Counted from the stretch's first letter, positions 1 through 9,383 are shown. The stretch: DNA of 64,000 nucleotides from Methylobacter sp. BlB1 (GCF_015476545.1 NZ_JADMKV010000016.1:1-64000); one strand, 5' to 3'. Made by a program: numbers and translations. The notes: a model not told the origin generated them from the letters alone.

Positions 1-47
1 TTTGGCACATCGTGATGCCGCAGGGAAGAGGAGGAGTCCATACCATT

Positions 48-78
48 ATCCTACGCGCTAGCGTATTGCGCCCTACGG
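48..78. repeat. Fragment of a dispersed palindromic repeat
   Basis: The stretch has the look of the dispersed TATTGCGCCCTACG-type repeats scattered through many gammaproteobacterial genomes. ATCCTACGCGCT (48-59) recurs in inverted orientation at 1116-1127, and GAGGAGTCCATA (31-42) recurs directly at 1137-1148. Both copies bracket the accessory patch. The rest of 1-361 shows no gene I can support; it also holds a short direct repeat CCCTCGGTAAT at 241-251 and 268-278. The family assignment rests on memory of such repeats, not on a search. Confidence 0.35.
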
Positions 79-361
79 ATTGCGCCTTACCAGTTGGCGT
101 CTGGAATGTCTGGGTAAGAGAAAACATGAGCACCAGCGCCTTAAGGAGGCAAAGAGCGAAATCATCGCTCGCGGTCGCCTAGCGATGATAACTTCATTGC
201 AAGTTTATCAGTCAATGGTTAAGCTGTGTAGCGACAAAGTCCCTCGGTAATTAGTCCGTCAGTTCCCCCCTCGGTAATCACACTCTTACAAATTAGGGCT
301 GAACCTCAACTAGACAATATCAGATTTGATCTGCTTTTTTAAAACCGTTCGCGTCGGACCT

Positions 362-859
362 ATGGAAAATAATGTGCACTTTCTGAATAAATTTATGTTC
401 GCTCTGGCCTATCTGGGTATTGCTGGTCTCGTCTTTTTAGATACTGTCATTTTTTTATTCATTATATTTACGCTGAGTGCAGGAGTTGATCTTCTTAATG
501 TTCTCTATCTTTCAGCGCTAGGCGCTATCTGGAGTGTCATTCTGCTTGTGATTTTTGCCCTCACAGGATCTAAAAGCTTCGTAAATAAATTTGTGTTCGC
601 TCTAGCCTATCTGGGTCTTGCTTGCCTCGTTTTTTTAGATACTGTCATTTTTTTATTTATTATATCTATGCTGAAAAGCGCAAGCGTTGATCTTTTTTAT
701 GTTCTCCTTCTTTCAGCACTAGGCACTTTCTGGAGTATCATTCTGCTTGGGATTTTTGCTTTCAAAGGATTTAAAAGCTTTGAAAGATATTTGTTGGCGG
801 TCTGTACAGTGCTGCCAGTAACTACTTTGGTATACCTGATATGGTTTCGGGGTCGGTAA
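362..859 (+). CDS. Hypothetical five-helix membrane protein with internal tandem duplication
   Basis: I do not recognise a family. From the ATG at 362 the protein has 165 residues, almost all hydrophobic. It is made of two near-identical halves of about 66 residues, each beginning NKF(M/V)FALAYLG and each predicted to hold two membrane helices separated by a short loop, followed by a fifth helix (about LLAVCTVLPVTTLVYLIW) ending in a basic tail. An upstream in-frame TTG at 326 is possible, but the ATG is preferred. It is visibly more AT-rich than the neighbouring ilv genes and sits beside decayed mobile DNA, so it may be accessory. No partner gene is near. An inner-membrane location is inferred; function is unknown. 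Confidence 0.6.
   Translation: MENNVHFLNKFMFALAYLGIAGLVFLDTVIFLFIIFTLSAGVDLLNVLYLSALGAIWSVILLVIFALTGSKSFVNKFVFALAYLGLACLVFLDTVIFLFIISMLKSASVDLFYVLLLSALGTFWSIILLGIFAFKGFKSFERYLLAVCTVLPVTTLVYLIWFRGR
386..781 (+). repeat. In-frame 198-bp tandem duplication inside the membrane protein gene
   Basis: Unit 1 covers about 386-583 and unit 2 about 584-781. Both start AATAAATTT and keep phase (period 198 bp, 66 codons). Nucleotide identity is high across the first third of each unit, including the shared run TTTTTTAGATACTGTCATTT, which suggests a fairly recent duplication rather than an ancient two-repeat fold. Confidence 0.75.
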
Positions 860-999
860 CCAAAACATGTAACAAATGTAACTTGAGGCACATTTGGCGG
901 AAGACTGACACAGGCATTTATCCTAATGTTGGTCCCAGTATGCTAGGTTGTGTTGACATTTACCACGAGTTTCAGAGAAATTGCGCCATTTTTTGAGCA

Positions 1000-1134
1000 A
1001 TGGCGAATCGACTGGTACTCAGTGATGACGAATGGCGTTATATTTTCCCCATTCTGGCGAAGCATCAGCATGTTTATGTGGGATCAGAACAAGCCCTTCG
1101 CAGCTTCATGACCTCAGCGCGTAGGATGCAATAA
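1000..1134 (+). pseudogene. IS5-type transposase, N-terminal stub
   Basis: A 44-codon reading frame starts with ATG at 1000 and encodes MANRLVLSDDEW followed by RYIFPIL and HVYVGSEQALRSF. This matches the start of IS5/IS4-superfamily transposases of the DUF4096 type (LSDDEW..I.P.L then a VYVG segment). It ends at a TAA at 1132 after a sequence that resembles the dispersed repeat, not transposase. The catalytic DDE part is absent, so this is a relic. A TTGACA at 953-958 may be the old promoter. It abuts the broken rtcB and may mark the event that truncated it. Confidence 0.7.
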
Positions 1135-1164
1135 TCGAGGAGTCCATATATGCGGTGAGGTACG

Positions 1165-1562
1165 AACCGCATCGATCGCGTTATGAAAGCTGGGGTGCGG
1201 CCAATCTTTAACCTACCTTAGTCGGCGGCAGTGAATTGCCACCACAACTACGTCAGCCGTGAACGTCATTATGGCAAAGACGTATTGGTAATCCGCAAGG
1301 ACACCAAATCGTTTATCGTCCTCTGACTGGGCAACGAGGAAAGTTTTTGCAGTTGCAGCCACGGCACCGTGTAAATCATGTCAACAACGACGGCGAAAAA
1401 GCAAGTGTCGCTTTAAGAGCATATCGCCGCACCCAAGGGCGTGGAATGCCGCAAAGATCAGCCGGTGATCGATGCAAACCCGGACGACTACAAACCCATC
1501 AAGCAGGTCATGCAGGCGCAAAGCGATCTGGTGAAAAGCAGGTGATTTGGGCCAAAGGCTAA
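1165..1562 (+). pseudogene. rtcB: RNA-splicing ligase RtcB, 3' remnant
   Basis: The reading frame from 1231 gives VNCHHNYVSRERHYGKDVL, then KSFIV, LGNEESFCSCSHG, VECRKD and VMQAQSDLV, in the order found in the C-terminal part of RtcB, the GTP-dependent RNA ligase that joins 2',3'-cyclic phosphate ends. It is broken. The segment joining the RK-rich strand to KSFIV has lost about 20 codons, in-frame stops occur at about 1324, 1372 and 1414, and a frameshift near 1540 is needed to reach the usual C-terminus (KQVIWAKG, stop at 1562). The N-terminal two thirds are missing; weakly matching codons extend back to about 1165. The gene cannot make a functional ligase. Confidence 0.88.
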
Positions 1563-1594
1563 CAATATCTTTTATACAAACTAAACCTGAAAGC

Positions 1595-1623
1595 AAAAAA
1601 AAGCCCGTCTAAAACGGGCTTTT
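1595..1623 (-). terminator. Rho-independent terminator of ilvC
   Basis: The inverted repeat AAAAGCCCGT / ACGGGCTTTT has a 5-base loop and is followed on the minus strand by a run of T residues. It lies about 25 bases past the ilvC stop. A T run on the plus strand is shorter but could also stop readthrough from the rtcB relic. Confidence 0.88.
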
Positions 1624-1646
1624 TAAAACAGTTAAACTGAATTTGA

Positions 1647-2678
<1,032 letters not shown>

Positions 2679-2739
2679 TTAAGTTTTTAAAATTTCAAAC
2701 CAGAACCGGCTGACCGGATTCTGAATAACCAAAGCAGAA

Positions 2740-3231
2740 CTACAGGTGCAGTCCTTTCTCGCCGCGCGAAATGCCGGTCGGACCGGAGCGCACGACTTCA
2801 ATAATATTGCCTGAGTCAATCGCCGCAATGAATGCATCCAGTTTATCCGACGTACCGGTCATTTCAACCACATAGGATGTCGGCGTCACGTCGATGATCC
2901 GGCCGCGGAAGATATCGGTCAGGTTTATGATTTCTCCGCGCGTCTGGTCCGTGGTTTTGACTTTCACCATCATCAGTTCGCGTTCAATGTGCGAGGACTC
3001 AGCCAGATCGATCAGCTTGACCACATCGATCAGCTTGTTGAGCTGCTTGGTGATCTGCTCGATGATGTCATCACTGCCGCGCGTGACCAATGTCATTCTG
3101 GACAGGCTGGGTTCTTCCGTCGGCGCTACGGTCAGCGACTCAATGTTATAGCCGCGCGCTGAAAACAGGCCGGCAACGCGCGATAATGCACCGGCCTCAT
3201 TTTCCATCAGTATAGAAATAATATGTCTCAT
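2740..3231 (-). CDS. ilvH: Acetolactate synthase small (regulatory) subunit
   Basis: It is the regulatory partner of the catalytic subunit IlvI and confers valine feedback control in the family. The 163 residues begin [19 protein letters not shown], the N-terminal ACT domain (about residues 4-78), with the ligand-site segment NEAGALSRVAGLFSARGYN. A second ACT-like C-terminal domain follows. Its ATG shares one base with the TAA of ilvI (TAATG), so translation is probably coupled, which suits stoichiometric production of the two subunits. Confidence 0.96.
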   Translation of the reverse strand: MRHIISILMENEAGALSRVAGLFSARGYNIESLTVAPTEEPSLSRMTLVTRGSDDIIEQITKQLNKLIDVVKLIDLAESSHIERELMMVKVKTTDQTRGEIINLTDIFRGRIIDVTPTSYVVEMTGTSDKLDAFIAAIDSGNIIEVVRSGPTGISRGEKGLHL

Positions 3232-4967
3232 TATGCCAGTTCCCTGTCGGTCGGTGTTCCCGGTGCTACTCTCAATTTCATGTCATGATGGCCTTTGCCG
3301 GCTTCGATCATCGGATAAACGTTCTCGGTCCGGTCGGTTATGATGTCCAGGAACACCGTGCGGTCTTTCATCGCAAAGGCTTGCTCCAGCGCCGGCCGCA
3401 CTTCTTCCGGCTTGTCGATGCGCATGCCGACATGGCCATAGGCGTCGGCCAGTTTCACGAAATCGGGAATCGTGTCCATATAGGAATGTGAATAGCGGCT
3501 TTCATACGTGAACTCCTGCCATTGGCGTACCATGCCCATGTAGCGATTGTTCAGGTTGACGATTTTGACCGGCGTATTGTACTGCAGCGCCGTCGATAAT
3601 TCCTGAATGCACATCTGGATGCTGGCTTCGCCCGTAACGCAGGCTACATCGGCTTCGGGAAAGGCCAGTTTGACACCGATCGCGGCCGGCAAACCGAATC
3701 CCATCGTGCCCAGACCGCCGGAGTTGATCCAGCGACGCGGCTTGTCGAAATGATAATACTGAGCCGCATACATTTGATGCTGCCCTACATCCGAGGTGAT
3801 GTATGCATCGCCTTTGGTCACTTCATAAAGCTGCTCGATCACATACTGGGGCTTGATGATGGCGCTGTTTCTATCGTATTCCAGGCACTTGACGGCTCGC
3901 CATTTTTCGATCTGATTCCACCAGCTTTCCAGTTTCTTCTTGTCCGGCTTCTTGTCGCTTTCCTTGATCATTTCCAGCATTTGTTCCAGCACCGGCTTAA
4001 CATCGCCGACGATGGGCACATCGACTTTAACGGTCTTGGAGATAGACGCAGGATCGATATCGATATGGATAATCTTGGCGTACGGGCAGAACTGATCAAG
4101 CTTGCCGGTGACACGGTCATCGAAGCGCGCGCCGATTGCGATGATCACATCGCTCTCGTGCATGGCCATATTGGCCTCATAGGTGCCATGCATGCCCAGC
4201 ATGCCGACGAACTGCTTGTCTGTCGCGGGAAACGCGCCCAGCCCCATCAAGGTATTAGTGACCGGATAGCCCAGTAGGTGAGCCAGTTTCGTCAGTTCCT
4301 TGCTGGCCTCGCCCAGCACGACGCCGCCGCCTGAATAAATCATCGGTTTTTCTGCGTCCAGCAACAGATCAACAGCTTTTTTGATCTGGCCTTTGTGCCC
4401 AGCTACGGCCGGGTTGTAGGAACGCATGGTGACTTTTTTGGGATATTTGTAAGGAACCTTGATTTTGGGATCGGTGATATCCTTAGGTATATCGATAACG
4501 ACCGGTCCTGGGCGTCCTGTGGTCGCTACGTAAAACGCCTTTTTGATTGTTTCGGCCAGTTTGTTCACGTCCTTGACCAGGAAATTATGCTTCACGCACG
4601 GCCGGGTAATGCCGACCATGTCGACTTCCTGGAAGGCGTCGCTGCCAATCACCGGCGATGATACCTGACCGGAAATGACGACCAGCGGAATCGAATCCAG
4701 ATAAGCGGTGGCAATACCGGTTACGGCGTTGGTCGCGCCCGGTCCGGAAGTCACCAGCACCACGCCGGGCTTTCCGGTTGCACGGGCATAGCCGTCGGCA
4801 GCATGGGTTGCCGCCTGTTCATGCCGGACCAGAATGTGTTTGACGTCGTCCTGCTGGAAAATGGCATCATATAAATGCAATACCGCTCCGCCAGGATAGC
4901 CAAAAATATATTCCACGCCTTCGTCTTTGAGACTCTGAATTACGATTTGTGCGCCATTTAGCTCCAC
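3231..4967 (-). CDS. ilvI: Acetolactate synthase catalytic subunit
   Basis: This ThDP-, FAD- and Mg2+-dependent enzyme condenses pyruvate with pyruvate or 2-oxobutyrate, the committed step of branched-chain amino acid synthesis. The 578 residues show the N-terminal ThDP-binding domain with the catalytic glutamate in [19 protein letters not shown], the FAD-binding middle domain and the C-terminal ThDP motif. That motif reads TGEASIQM instead of GDGS, a variant I recall from beta- and gammaproteobacterial homologues. Translation probably starts at GTG 4967 (VELNGAQIV) behind a GAGGAAA ribosome site. It is first of three ilv genes. Confidence 0.95.
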   Translation of the reverse strand: MELNGAQIVIQSLKDEGVEYIFGYPGGAVLHLYDAIFQQDDVKHILVRHEQAATHAADGYARATGKPGVVLVTSGPGATNAVTGIATAYLDSIPLVVISGQVSSPVIGSDAFQEVDMVGITRPCVKHNFLVKDVNKLAETIKKAFYVATTGRPGPVVIDIPKDITDPKIKVPYKYPKKVTMRSYNPAVAGHKGQIKKAVDLLLDAEKPMIYSGGGVVLGEASKELTKLAHLLGYPVTNTLMGLGAFPATDKQFVGMLGMHGTYEANMAMHESDVIIAIGARFDDRVTGKLDQFCPYAKIIHIDIDPASISKTVKVDVPIVGDVKPVLEQMLEMIKESDKKPDKKKLESWWNQIEKWRAVKCLEYDRNSAIIKPQYVIEQLYEVTKGDAYITSDVGQHQMYAAQYYHFDKPRRWINSGGLGTMGFGLPAAIGVKLAFPEADVACVTGEASIQMCIQELSTALQYNTPVKIVNLNNRYMGMVRQWQEFTYESRYSHSYMDTIPDFVKLADAYGHVGMRIDKPEEVRPALEQAFAMKDRTVFLDIITDRTENVYPMIEAGKGHHDMKLRVAPGTPTDRELA

Positions 4968-5420
4968 GCTAATTTCCTCAATAAACTTAATAGGACTTTT
5001 GATTCAAGCCGATTATATTCGTTTTTCAAAATTCAGGCCCGATGTCGCCGGTATTATTTTGAAAAAAGTTGCATAAACTACTGATATTGTCTTATTCCGT
5101 CAAGATAATCTGGACTATTTTACTCGGTTCTTAATCAAATTGTAATTTTGACCTGATGTTAAATTACGGATCGTTTTTTTATGCCGTTTAACATCCAACA
5201 CTATAACTCTTTGACTGCCTCAGCTAAAGTGCGTATAGATGCGTATATGCTTGTGTTTAATAAACGCCTGCGGTCGAATATCCTATAGGGCGCAGGTAAA
5301 TTCGACTCTATAATTGCGCAATATCAATTTTGATATTGACTGTACGGTTTAATGCTTGTCTAGCCTATGACAATCCATTATTGTTCTAAAAATCACGCAC
5401 TCACATAAGGAATCGATAAA
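4968..5420. promoter_or_regulatory. Divergent intergenic region between ilvI and pfp
   Basis: The 453 bases between the divergent ilv operon and pfp hold no supported gene. They contain a perfect 20-bp palindrome CAATATCAATTTTGATATTG at 5319-5338, about 80 bases before the pfp start and so in its likely promoter region, and a direct repeat TGCGTATA at 5230-5237 and 5240-5247. A TATAAT occurs at 5309-5314 without a good -35. I found no leader peptide rich in Leu, Val or Ile codons ahead of ilvI. Confidence 0.5.
5075..5103 (-). promoter_or_regulatory. Possible sigma-70 promoter of the ilv operon
   Basis: On the minus strand TTGACG (5103-5098) and TAGTTT (5080-5075) are separated by 17 bases. 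This would start transcription about 100 bases ahead of ilvI. The -10 match is weak, so the call is tentative. Confidence 0.35.
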
Positions 5421-6680
5421 ATGTCAATAAAAAATGCTTTCTATGCCCAGTCAGGGGGAGTTACGTCTGTCATTAACGCCAGCGCATGCGGAGTTATAGA
5501 AACCGCTCGGCAGCATCCCGACAAGATAGGCACAGTCTATGCCGGCTACAATGGCATTATCGGTGCCTTAAAGGAAGAGTTGATCGATACCAGCCTTGAA
5601 TCGGATGCCGCCATTGCCGCGTTAAGACACACGCCGGCCGGCGGCTTCGGTTCCTGCCGCTACAAACTGAAGAGCCTGGAACAAAACAAGGCCGAATACG
5701 AGCGTCTGATCGAAGTCTTTAAAGCGCACAATATCGCTTACTTCTTCTATAACGGAGGCGGTGATTCTCAGGATACCGCCTATAAAGTTTCTCAGTTGGG
5801 CGACCAGCTGGGTTACCCAATCACTTGTGTCGGCGTGCCCAAAACCGTGGACAATGACCTGCCCATTACCGATACCTGCCCGGGTTTCGGCTCTGTCGCC
5901 AAGTACATCGCCGTTTCAATGCGCGAAGCCAGCTTCGACGTGGCCTCCATGTGCTCCACATCCACAAAGGTTTTCGTGCTGGAAGTCATGGGGCGTCATG
6001 CCGGCTGGATCGCCGCGGCAGGCGGACTGGCGGCCGATGCCGACAACGACATCCCGCTGGTTATCCTGTTTCCCGAAGTCAAGTTTGATCAGGCCAAGTT
6101 TCTGGCCAAGGTTGATGAAAAAGTCAAAGCGCATGGCTACTGTTCTGTCGTTGTCTCGGAAGGCGTGAAAGGCGCCGACGGCAAGTTTCTGGCCGAGGCC
6201 GGCGGCACCGACGCGTTCGGCCATGCCCAATTGGGCGGCGCGGCACCGGTGGTCGCCAATATTGTCAAAGAGGCATTGGGCTATAAGTATCACTGGGCGG
6301 TCGCCGATTATCTGCAAAGAGCCGCGCGCCATATCGCTTCGAAAACCGATGTGGATCAGGCTTATGCCATGGGCAAAGCCGCAGTGGAACTGGCTATCTC
6401 AGGCAAGTCGGCGGTCATGCCCACTATTGTCAGGACATCGGACTGGCCTTATCAATGGCATGTAGGCCATGCCGAGCTCAAGGATGTCGCCAACGTTGAG
6501 AAAATGATGCCGGCCGAGTTTATTTCGGACGACGGCTTCGGCATTACCGAAGCGTGCCGCCGTTATCTGCAGCCCTTGATCATGGGTGAAGATTATCCGC
6601 CTTATAAAAACGGCCTGCCGGATTATGTGACCATGAAAAAACAGATGATCGCTAAAAAGCTGGCTGACTTTTCCATCTAG
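5421..6680 (+). CDS. pfp: Pyrophosphate-dependent 6-phosphofructokinase
   Basis: It phosphorylates fructose 6-phosphate reversibly with PPi in the cytoplasm. The 419 residues show the phosphofructokinase fold, with GGGDSQDT at 112-119 and PKTVDND at 140-146. Asp115 sits where ATP enzymes have Gly (GGDGS) and Lys141 where they have Gly (PGTIDND). These two residues are the known determinants of PPi use, so donor specificity is well supported. AAGGA before ATG 5421 is a good ribosome site. In Methylococcus the gene lies beside a membrane H+-pyrophosphatase gene; here only remnants of that gene follow. Confidence 0.93.
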   Translation: MSIKNAFYAQSGGVTSVINASACGVIETARQHPDKIGTVYAGYNGIIGALKEELIDTSLESDAAIAALRHTPAGGFGSCRYKLKSLEQNKAEYERLIEVFKAHNIAYFFYNGGGDSQDTAYKVSQLGDQLGYPITCVGVPKTVDNDLPITDTCPGFGSVAKYIAVSMREASFDVASMCSTSTKVFVLEVMGRHAGWIAAAGGLAADADNDIPLVILFPEVKFDQAKFLAKVDEKVKAHGYCSVVVSEGVKGADGKFLAEAGGTDAFGHAQLGGAAPVVANIVKEALGYKYHWAVADYLQRAARHIASKTDVDQAYAMGKAAVELAISGKSAVMPTIVRTSDWPYQWHVGHAELKDVANVEKMMPAEFISDDGFGITEACRRYLQPLIMGEDYPPYKNGLPDYVTMKKQMIAKKLADFSI

Positions 6681-6725
6681 CTTGTCCTGGCCTTTTCTGA
6701 AGGGCAAGGAGGCAAGTACATACCG

Positions 6726-6757
6726 ATAACCACGGAAACCGGGCTTTCCGTGGTTAT
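6726..6757 (+). terminator. Strong hairpin after pfp
   Basis: ATAACCACGGAAA and TTTCCGTGGTTAT form a perfect 13-bp stem with a 6-base loop about 45 bases past the pfp stop. The following T run is short (TTG), so it may terminate weakly or protect the 3' end of the transcript. Confidence 0.6.
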
Positions 6758-6776
6758 TTGGTAAGGACAGACTCTG

Positions 6777-7017
6777 CTGAACACTATTCCGCCTAACCAG
6801 TCGCTCGTCTCTGCCCTGATCGTGTCTATCAGCGCTATTTCATACGGCCTGCGGTTTCGCCCTGGGTGCATCGTGCCCAGCACTGGCTGGCTTTACGGGT
6901 ATAAATATTTCGGTTCGCGCCAATGCCTGCACGGTTTAAGCCGCCCGTACGGGCACGTCCCATGCATTTCTGATCGCCATCCGGGGCGACTCCATTACCG
7001 GCTTAAAGCCGATGGAC
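6777..7017 (+). pseudogene. hppA: Membrane H+-pyrophosphatase HppA, N-terminal remnant
   Basis: The frame through 6777-6850 reads SALIVSISAISYGL, like the first helix of HppA. A shifted frame from 6847 then reads ACGFALGASCPALAGFTG, INISVRANACTV, a stop (TAA near 6937), AARTG and AIRGDSITGL. This follows the family order GF.IGA.CSG.AGY.GM.ISVRAN, then an AA..G..AL..AF..G..TG segment. About 40 codons between the two parts are missing, and no start-to-end frame survives. The position directly after pfp matches the pfp-hppA pairing of methanotrophs. The region is otherwise non-coding and ends at the 3' end of the convergent DUF2797 gene. Confidence 0.78.
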
Positions 7018-7836
7018 TTATTCTGCAGTAAACTCGACCTCGTAACCGGAAAATTTCCGAATATTAATGACGCCTGTGTCCAGTATCAGATACTGGCCTT
7101 TAATGCCATGCAGAACGCCTGCAACTTCGGATTGCGAATCAAGATTGAAGGATTTGACCTTTACCGGATAATTGTCGACCGGATAATGAATATCGACCGC
7201 TTGCTCATGCGCCAGAAATTCAATCGCCTGTGAGCCGAAGCGCTCGCTTATATCCGCCAGTTCCGTTTTGCACACGACGATCAGTTCATCGCGTTTGGCG
7301 GCCAGATCAACCGGCTCGGCATGATTTTTCAACATCTGCTGCCAGCTGGTCTTGTCGCTGACATGCCGGGCGATGGCGACCTCAACCAGGCCGGAAATAT
7401 AGCGCGACTGCGCTTTAAAAATCGGTAAGGCCTGTACGGCGCCCTGATCGATCCAGCGCGTCGGGATCTGACTCTGACGCGTAATGCCCACTTTGACGCC
7501 GGAGGAGTTGGCCAGGTAAACGATATGCGGCTGAAAACAAAATTCGGCCGCCCATGCCGGCTCCCTGCAGGTACCTGCCTCAAAATGGCAGGTTTCCGGC
7601 TTCACAATACACATATCGCATTGCGCCAGCGTAGAAAAACAGGGATAACAATAACCTTGGCTGAAACTTTTCTTGGTCTGCCTGCCACAATGCACGCAAA
7701 AAATCCTGCCGGTATAGGTAAGTTTGATCGGCTTGCCGATCAGCGGATTCAATGGAATCAGCCGATCCGTTAACGGCAATTCATACCGAACCGGATTGTC
7801 CAGTTGGGTATGCATTTTTCTTAATTGTCCCTGCAT
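7018..7836 (-). CDS. DUF2797 family protein
   Basis: The 272 residues match the conserved DUF2797 family, which has no settled function. A zinc-ribbon-like region with CVHCG, CYPCF and CDMC motifs lies near residues 45-75, followed by the conserved CREPAWAAEFC segment and the VYLANSSGVKVGITR segment, which recalls a GIY-YIG-like core (inference). AGAGGA precedes the ATG at 7836. It is convergent with pfp and divergent from ppa with a 75-base gap. The protein appears intact and is probably cytoplasmic and metal-binding. Confidence 0.8.
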   Translation of the reverse strand: MQGQLRKMHTQLDNPVRYELPLTDRLIPLNPLIGKPIKLTYTGRIFCVHCGRQTKKSFSQGYCYPCFSTLAQCDMCIVKPETCHFEAGTCREPAWAAEFCFQPHIVYLANSSGVKVGITRQSQIPTRWIDQGAVQALPIFKAQSRYISGLVEVAIARHVSDKTSWQQMLKNHAEPVDLAAKRDELIVVCKTELADISERFGSQAIEFLAHEQAVDIHYPVDNYPVKVKSFNLDSQSEVAGVLHGIKGQYLILDTGVINIRKFSGYEVEFTAE

Positions 7837-7911
7837 GCAGGTATTCCTCTAAAAAAGCTGGTAACAACTGATATAATGTCATGATTTGATAATCTACTAA
7901 AGAGGACAAGC

Positions 7912-8460
7912 ATGTCACTAATGAGCGTTTCGTCTGGAAAAGATCTTCCGAACGATATTAATGTTGTCATTGAAATACCTGCCTATAGCGACCCGGTCAA
8001 GTATGAAGTCGATAAAGAGACCGGCGCACTGATGGTAGACCGCTTCATGGGCACGTCGATGCAGTACCCGACCAACTACGGCTATGTGCCGCATAGCCTT
8101 TCAGATGACGGTGACCCGGTTGATGTTCTGGTGATTACGCCTGCACCGTTGTTGAGCGGTTGCGTGGTGCGCTGCCGTCCTATCGGCGTCCTGAAAATGA
8201 CTGATGAAGCCGGAGCAGATGCCAAGGTGCTGGCCGTGCCGGTGGAAAAGCTGACGCCGTACTATAACCGTGTGAAGACTTACGAAGACATTCCCGAAAG
8301 TAAATTAGCCAAAATCGCGCATTTCTTTGAGCACTACAAAGATCTGGAATCGGGCAAATGGGTCAAAGTTGAAGGCTGGTTTGGCCTGGAAGAAGCTCGG
8401 GAAGAAATCATGTCAAGCATAGAACGTTATAAAGCGGCCAAGAAGAAACCGCACTTCTAA
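7912..8460 (+). CDS. ppa: Soluble inorganic pyrophosphatase, family I
   Basis: It hydrolyses PPi to phosphate in the cytoplasm with Mg2+. The 182 residues contain the family signature [10 protein letters not shown], with the three metal-binding aspartates, preceded by [24 protein letters not shown] and the catalytic-region KVLAVP follow. AGAGGA lies 9 bases before ATG 7912. Its place between two hppA remnants is notable, because a soluble enzyme dissipates the energy of the PPi that pfp and an H+-pyrophosphatase would conserve. A hairpin follows the gene. Confidence 0.96.
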   Translation: MSLMSVSSGKDLPNDINVVIEIPAYSDPVKYEVDKETGALMVDRFMGTSMQYPTNYGYVPHSLSDDGDPVDVLVITPAPLLSGCVVRCRPIGVLKMTDEAGADAKVLAVPVEKLTPYYNRVKTYEDIPESKLAKIAHFFEHYKDLESGKWVKVEGWFGLEEAREEIMSSIERYKAAKKKPHF

Positions 8461-8482
8461 ACATTGTTATCAGCTATGCAGA

Positions 8483-8503
8483 GGGGGCGGTAGCAGCGCC
8501 CCC
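8483..8503. terminator. Hairpin between convergent ppa and moaE
   Basis: GGGGGCG and CGCCCCC pair around a 7-base loop in the 63-base gap between the two convergent stops. There is no T run, so it may act as a weak bidirectional terminator or 3' stabiliser. Confidence 0.5.
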
Positions 8504-8523
8504 ACAAACTATTCGGTCACCTT

Positions 8524-8973
8524 TCAGCGCTTATAACCGTCGGTATTTTTCTCGACCCAGCGCTGATCCTCCGACTTTAAAACTTCCTTTTTCCAGAAAG
8601 GCGCTTTCGACTTTAGCGCTTCCATAATATACCGGCTCGCATCAAACGCATCGCCGCGGTGTGATGTCCAGACCGCTACCAGCACGATGGGCTCATTAGG
8701 CAGAATATCTCCCACGCGATGCACGACCAGCGCATCGATAATCGGCCATTGCTGCTGCGCTTCGGCAACGATTTTTTCAAGCTGCTTTTCGGTCATGCCC
8801 GGATAATGCTCGAGATTCATGGCTTTGACATCATCGCCTTCATTGAAATCGCGCATTGTGCCGATAAAGAGGCTGGTCGCGCCGAATTTGCCGGCCATAT
8901 GCTGCGCCGCGTTTTGATAGGCCTGAACTTCATGCCAGGGATCAAAACCTTCCGCACAAATTTTTACTGTCAT
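8524..8973 (-). CDS. moaE: Molybdopterin synthase catalytic subunit
   Basis: MoaE takes sulfur from thiocarboxylated MoaD and inserts it into cyclic pyranopterin monophosphate to give molybdopterin. The 149 residues contain FIGTMRDFNEGDDV, LEHYPGMTEKQL, VVHRVGDI and the C-terminal KSKAPFWKKE with the conserved active-site lysines. moaD is immediately upstream with a 2-base gap, so the two subunits are co-expressed. Confidence 0.95.
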   Translation of the reverse strand: MTVKICAEGFDPWHEVQAYQNAAQHMAGKFGATSLFIGTMRDFNEGDDVKAMNLEHYPGMTEKQLEKIVAEAQQQWPIIDALVVHRVGDILPNEPIVLVAVWTSHRGDAFDASRYIMEALKSKAPFWKKEVLKSEDQRWVEKNTDGYKR

Positions 8974-8975
8974 TA

Positions 8976-9215
8976 TCAGCCTCCGGTTACCGGCGGAAAA
9001 AAAGCCACCTCATCGCCGTCTTTGACAATACTGTTCCAGTCCACATATTCCATATTGACAGCTGCCAGCAGATTATCCGGCAGCGGCTTGCCGGCGTTGG
9101 CGCGGCGCCATACATCGCTGACAGTGGCAATGCCCTCAAACTCAAGATCGTCTTCCGAGCGCCCCAGGCTTTCTTTCAAACTGGCGAAATAACGCACTTT
9201 AATTGACATAGTCAT
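8976..9215 (-). CDS. moaD: Molybdopterin synthase sulfur-carrier subunit
   Basis: The 79-residue ubiquitin-fold protein begins MTMSIKVRYFASLKE and ends with the essential PPVTGG tail, whose terminal glycine is adenylated and then thiocarboxylated. NPLL-type core residues and DGDEVAFFPP are conserved. It is the first gene of moaD-moaE. The adenylating enzyme (MoeB) is not in the window. moaC starts on the other strand 168 bases away. Confidence 0.93.
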   Translation of the reverse strand: MTMSIKVRYFASLKESLGRSEDDLEFEGIATVSDVWRRANAGKPLPDNLLAAVNMEYVDWNSIVKDGDEVAFFPPVTGG

Positions 9216-9383
9216 TCACGCGGCCATAAAAAAAATAGATAATAATACTTTGAACCTCGCCTCGGCAAAACGGCTCAGATAATGACAAGCATGGTTACAT
9301 ATATCTCGCCTTCCTGCACTTTCATAACACGACTTAGCAGTTGCCAGGCCCTTTCATTCCTTTAACGATAATTCTACTGATTT

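Noticed and set aside
3600-3700. GEAS in place of GDGS in the ThDP motif of acetolactate synthase
   Set aside because: The variant occurs, as far as I recall, in ordinary beta- and gammaproteobacterial enzymes, so it is not evidence of inactivity.
4968-5420. Leader-peptide attenuator for the ilv operon
   Set aside because: I saw no short frame rich in Leu, Val or Ile codons followed by alternative hairpins.
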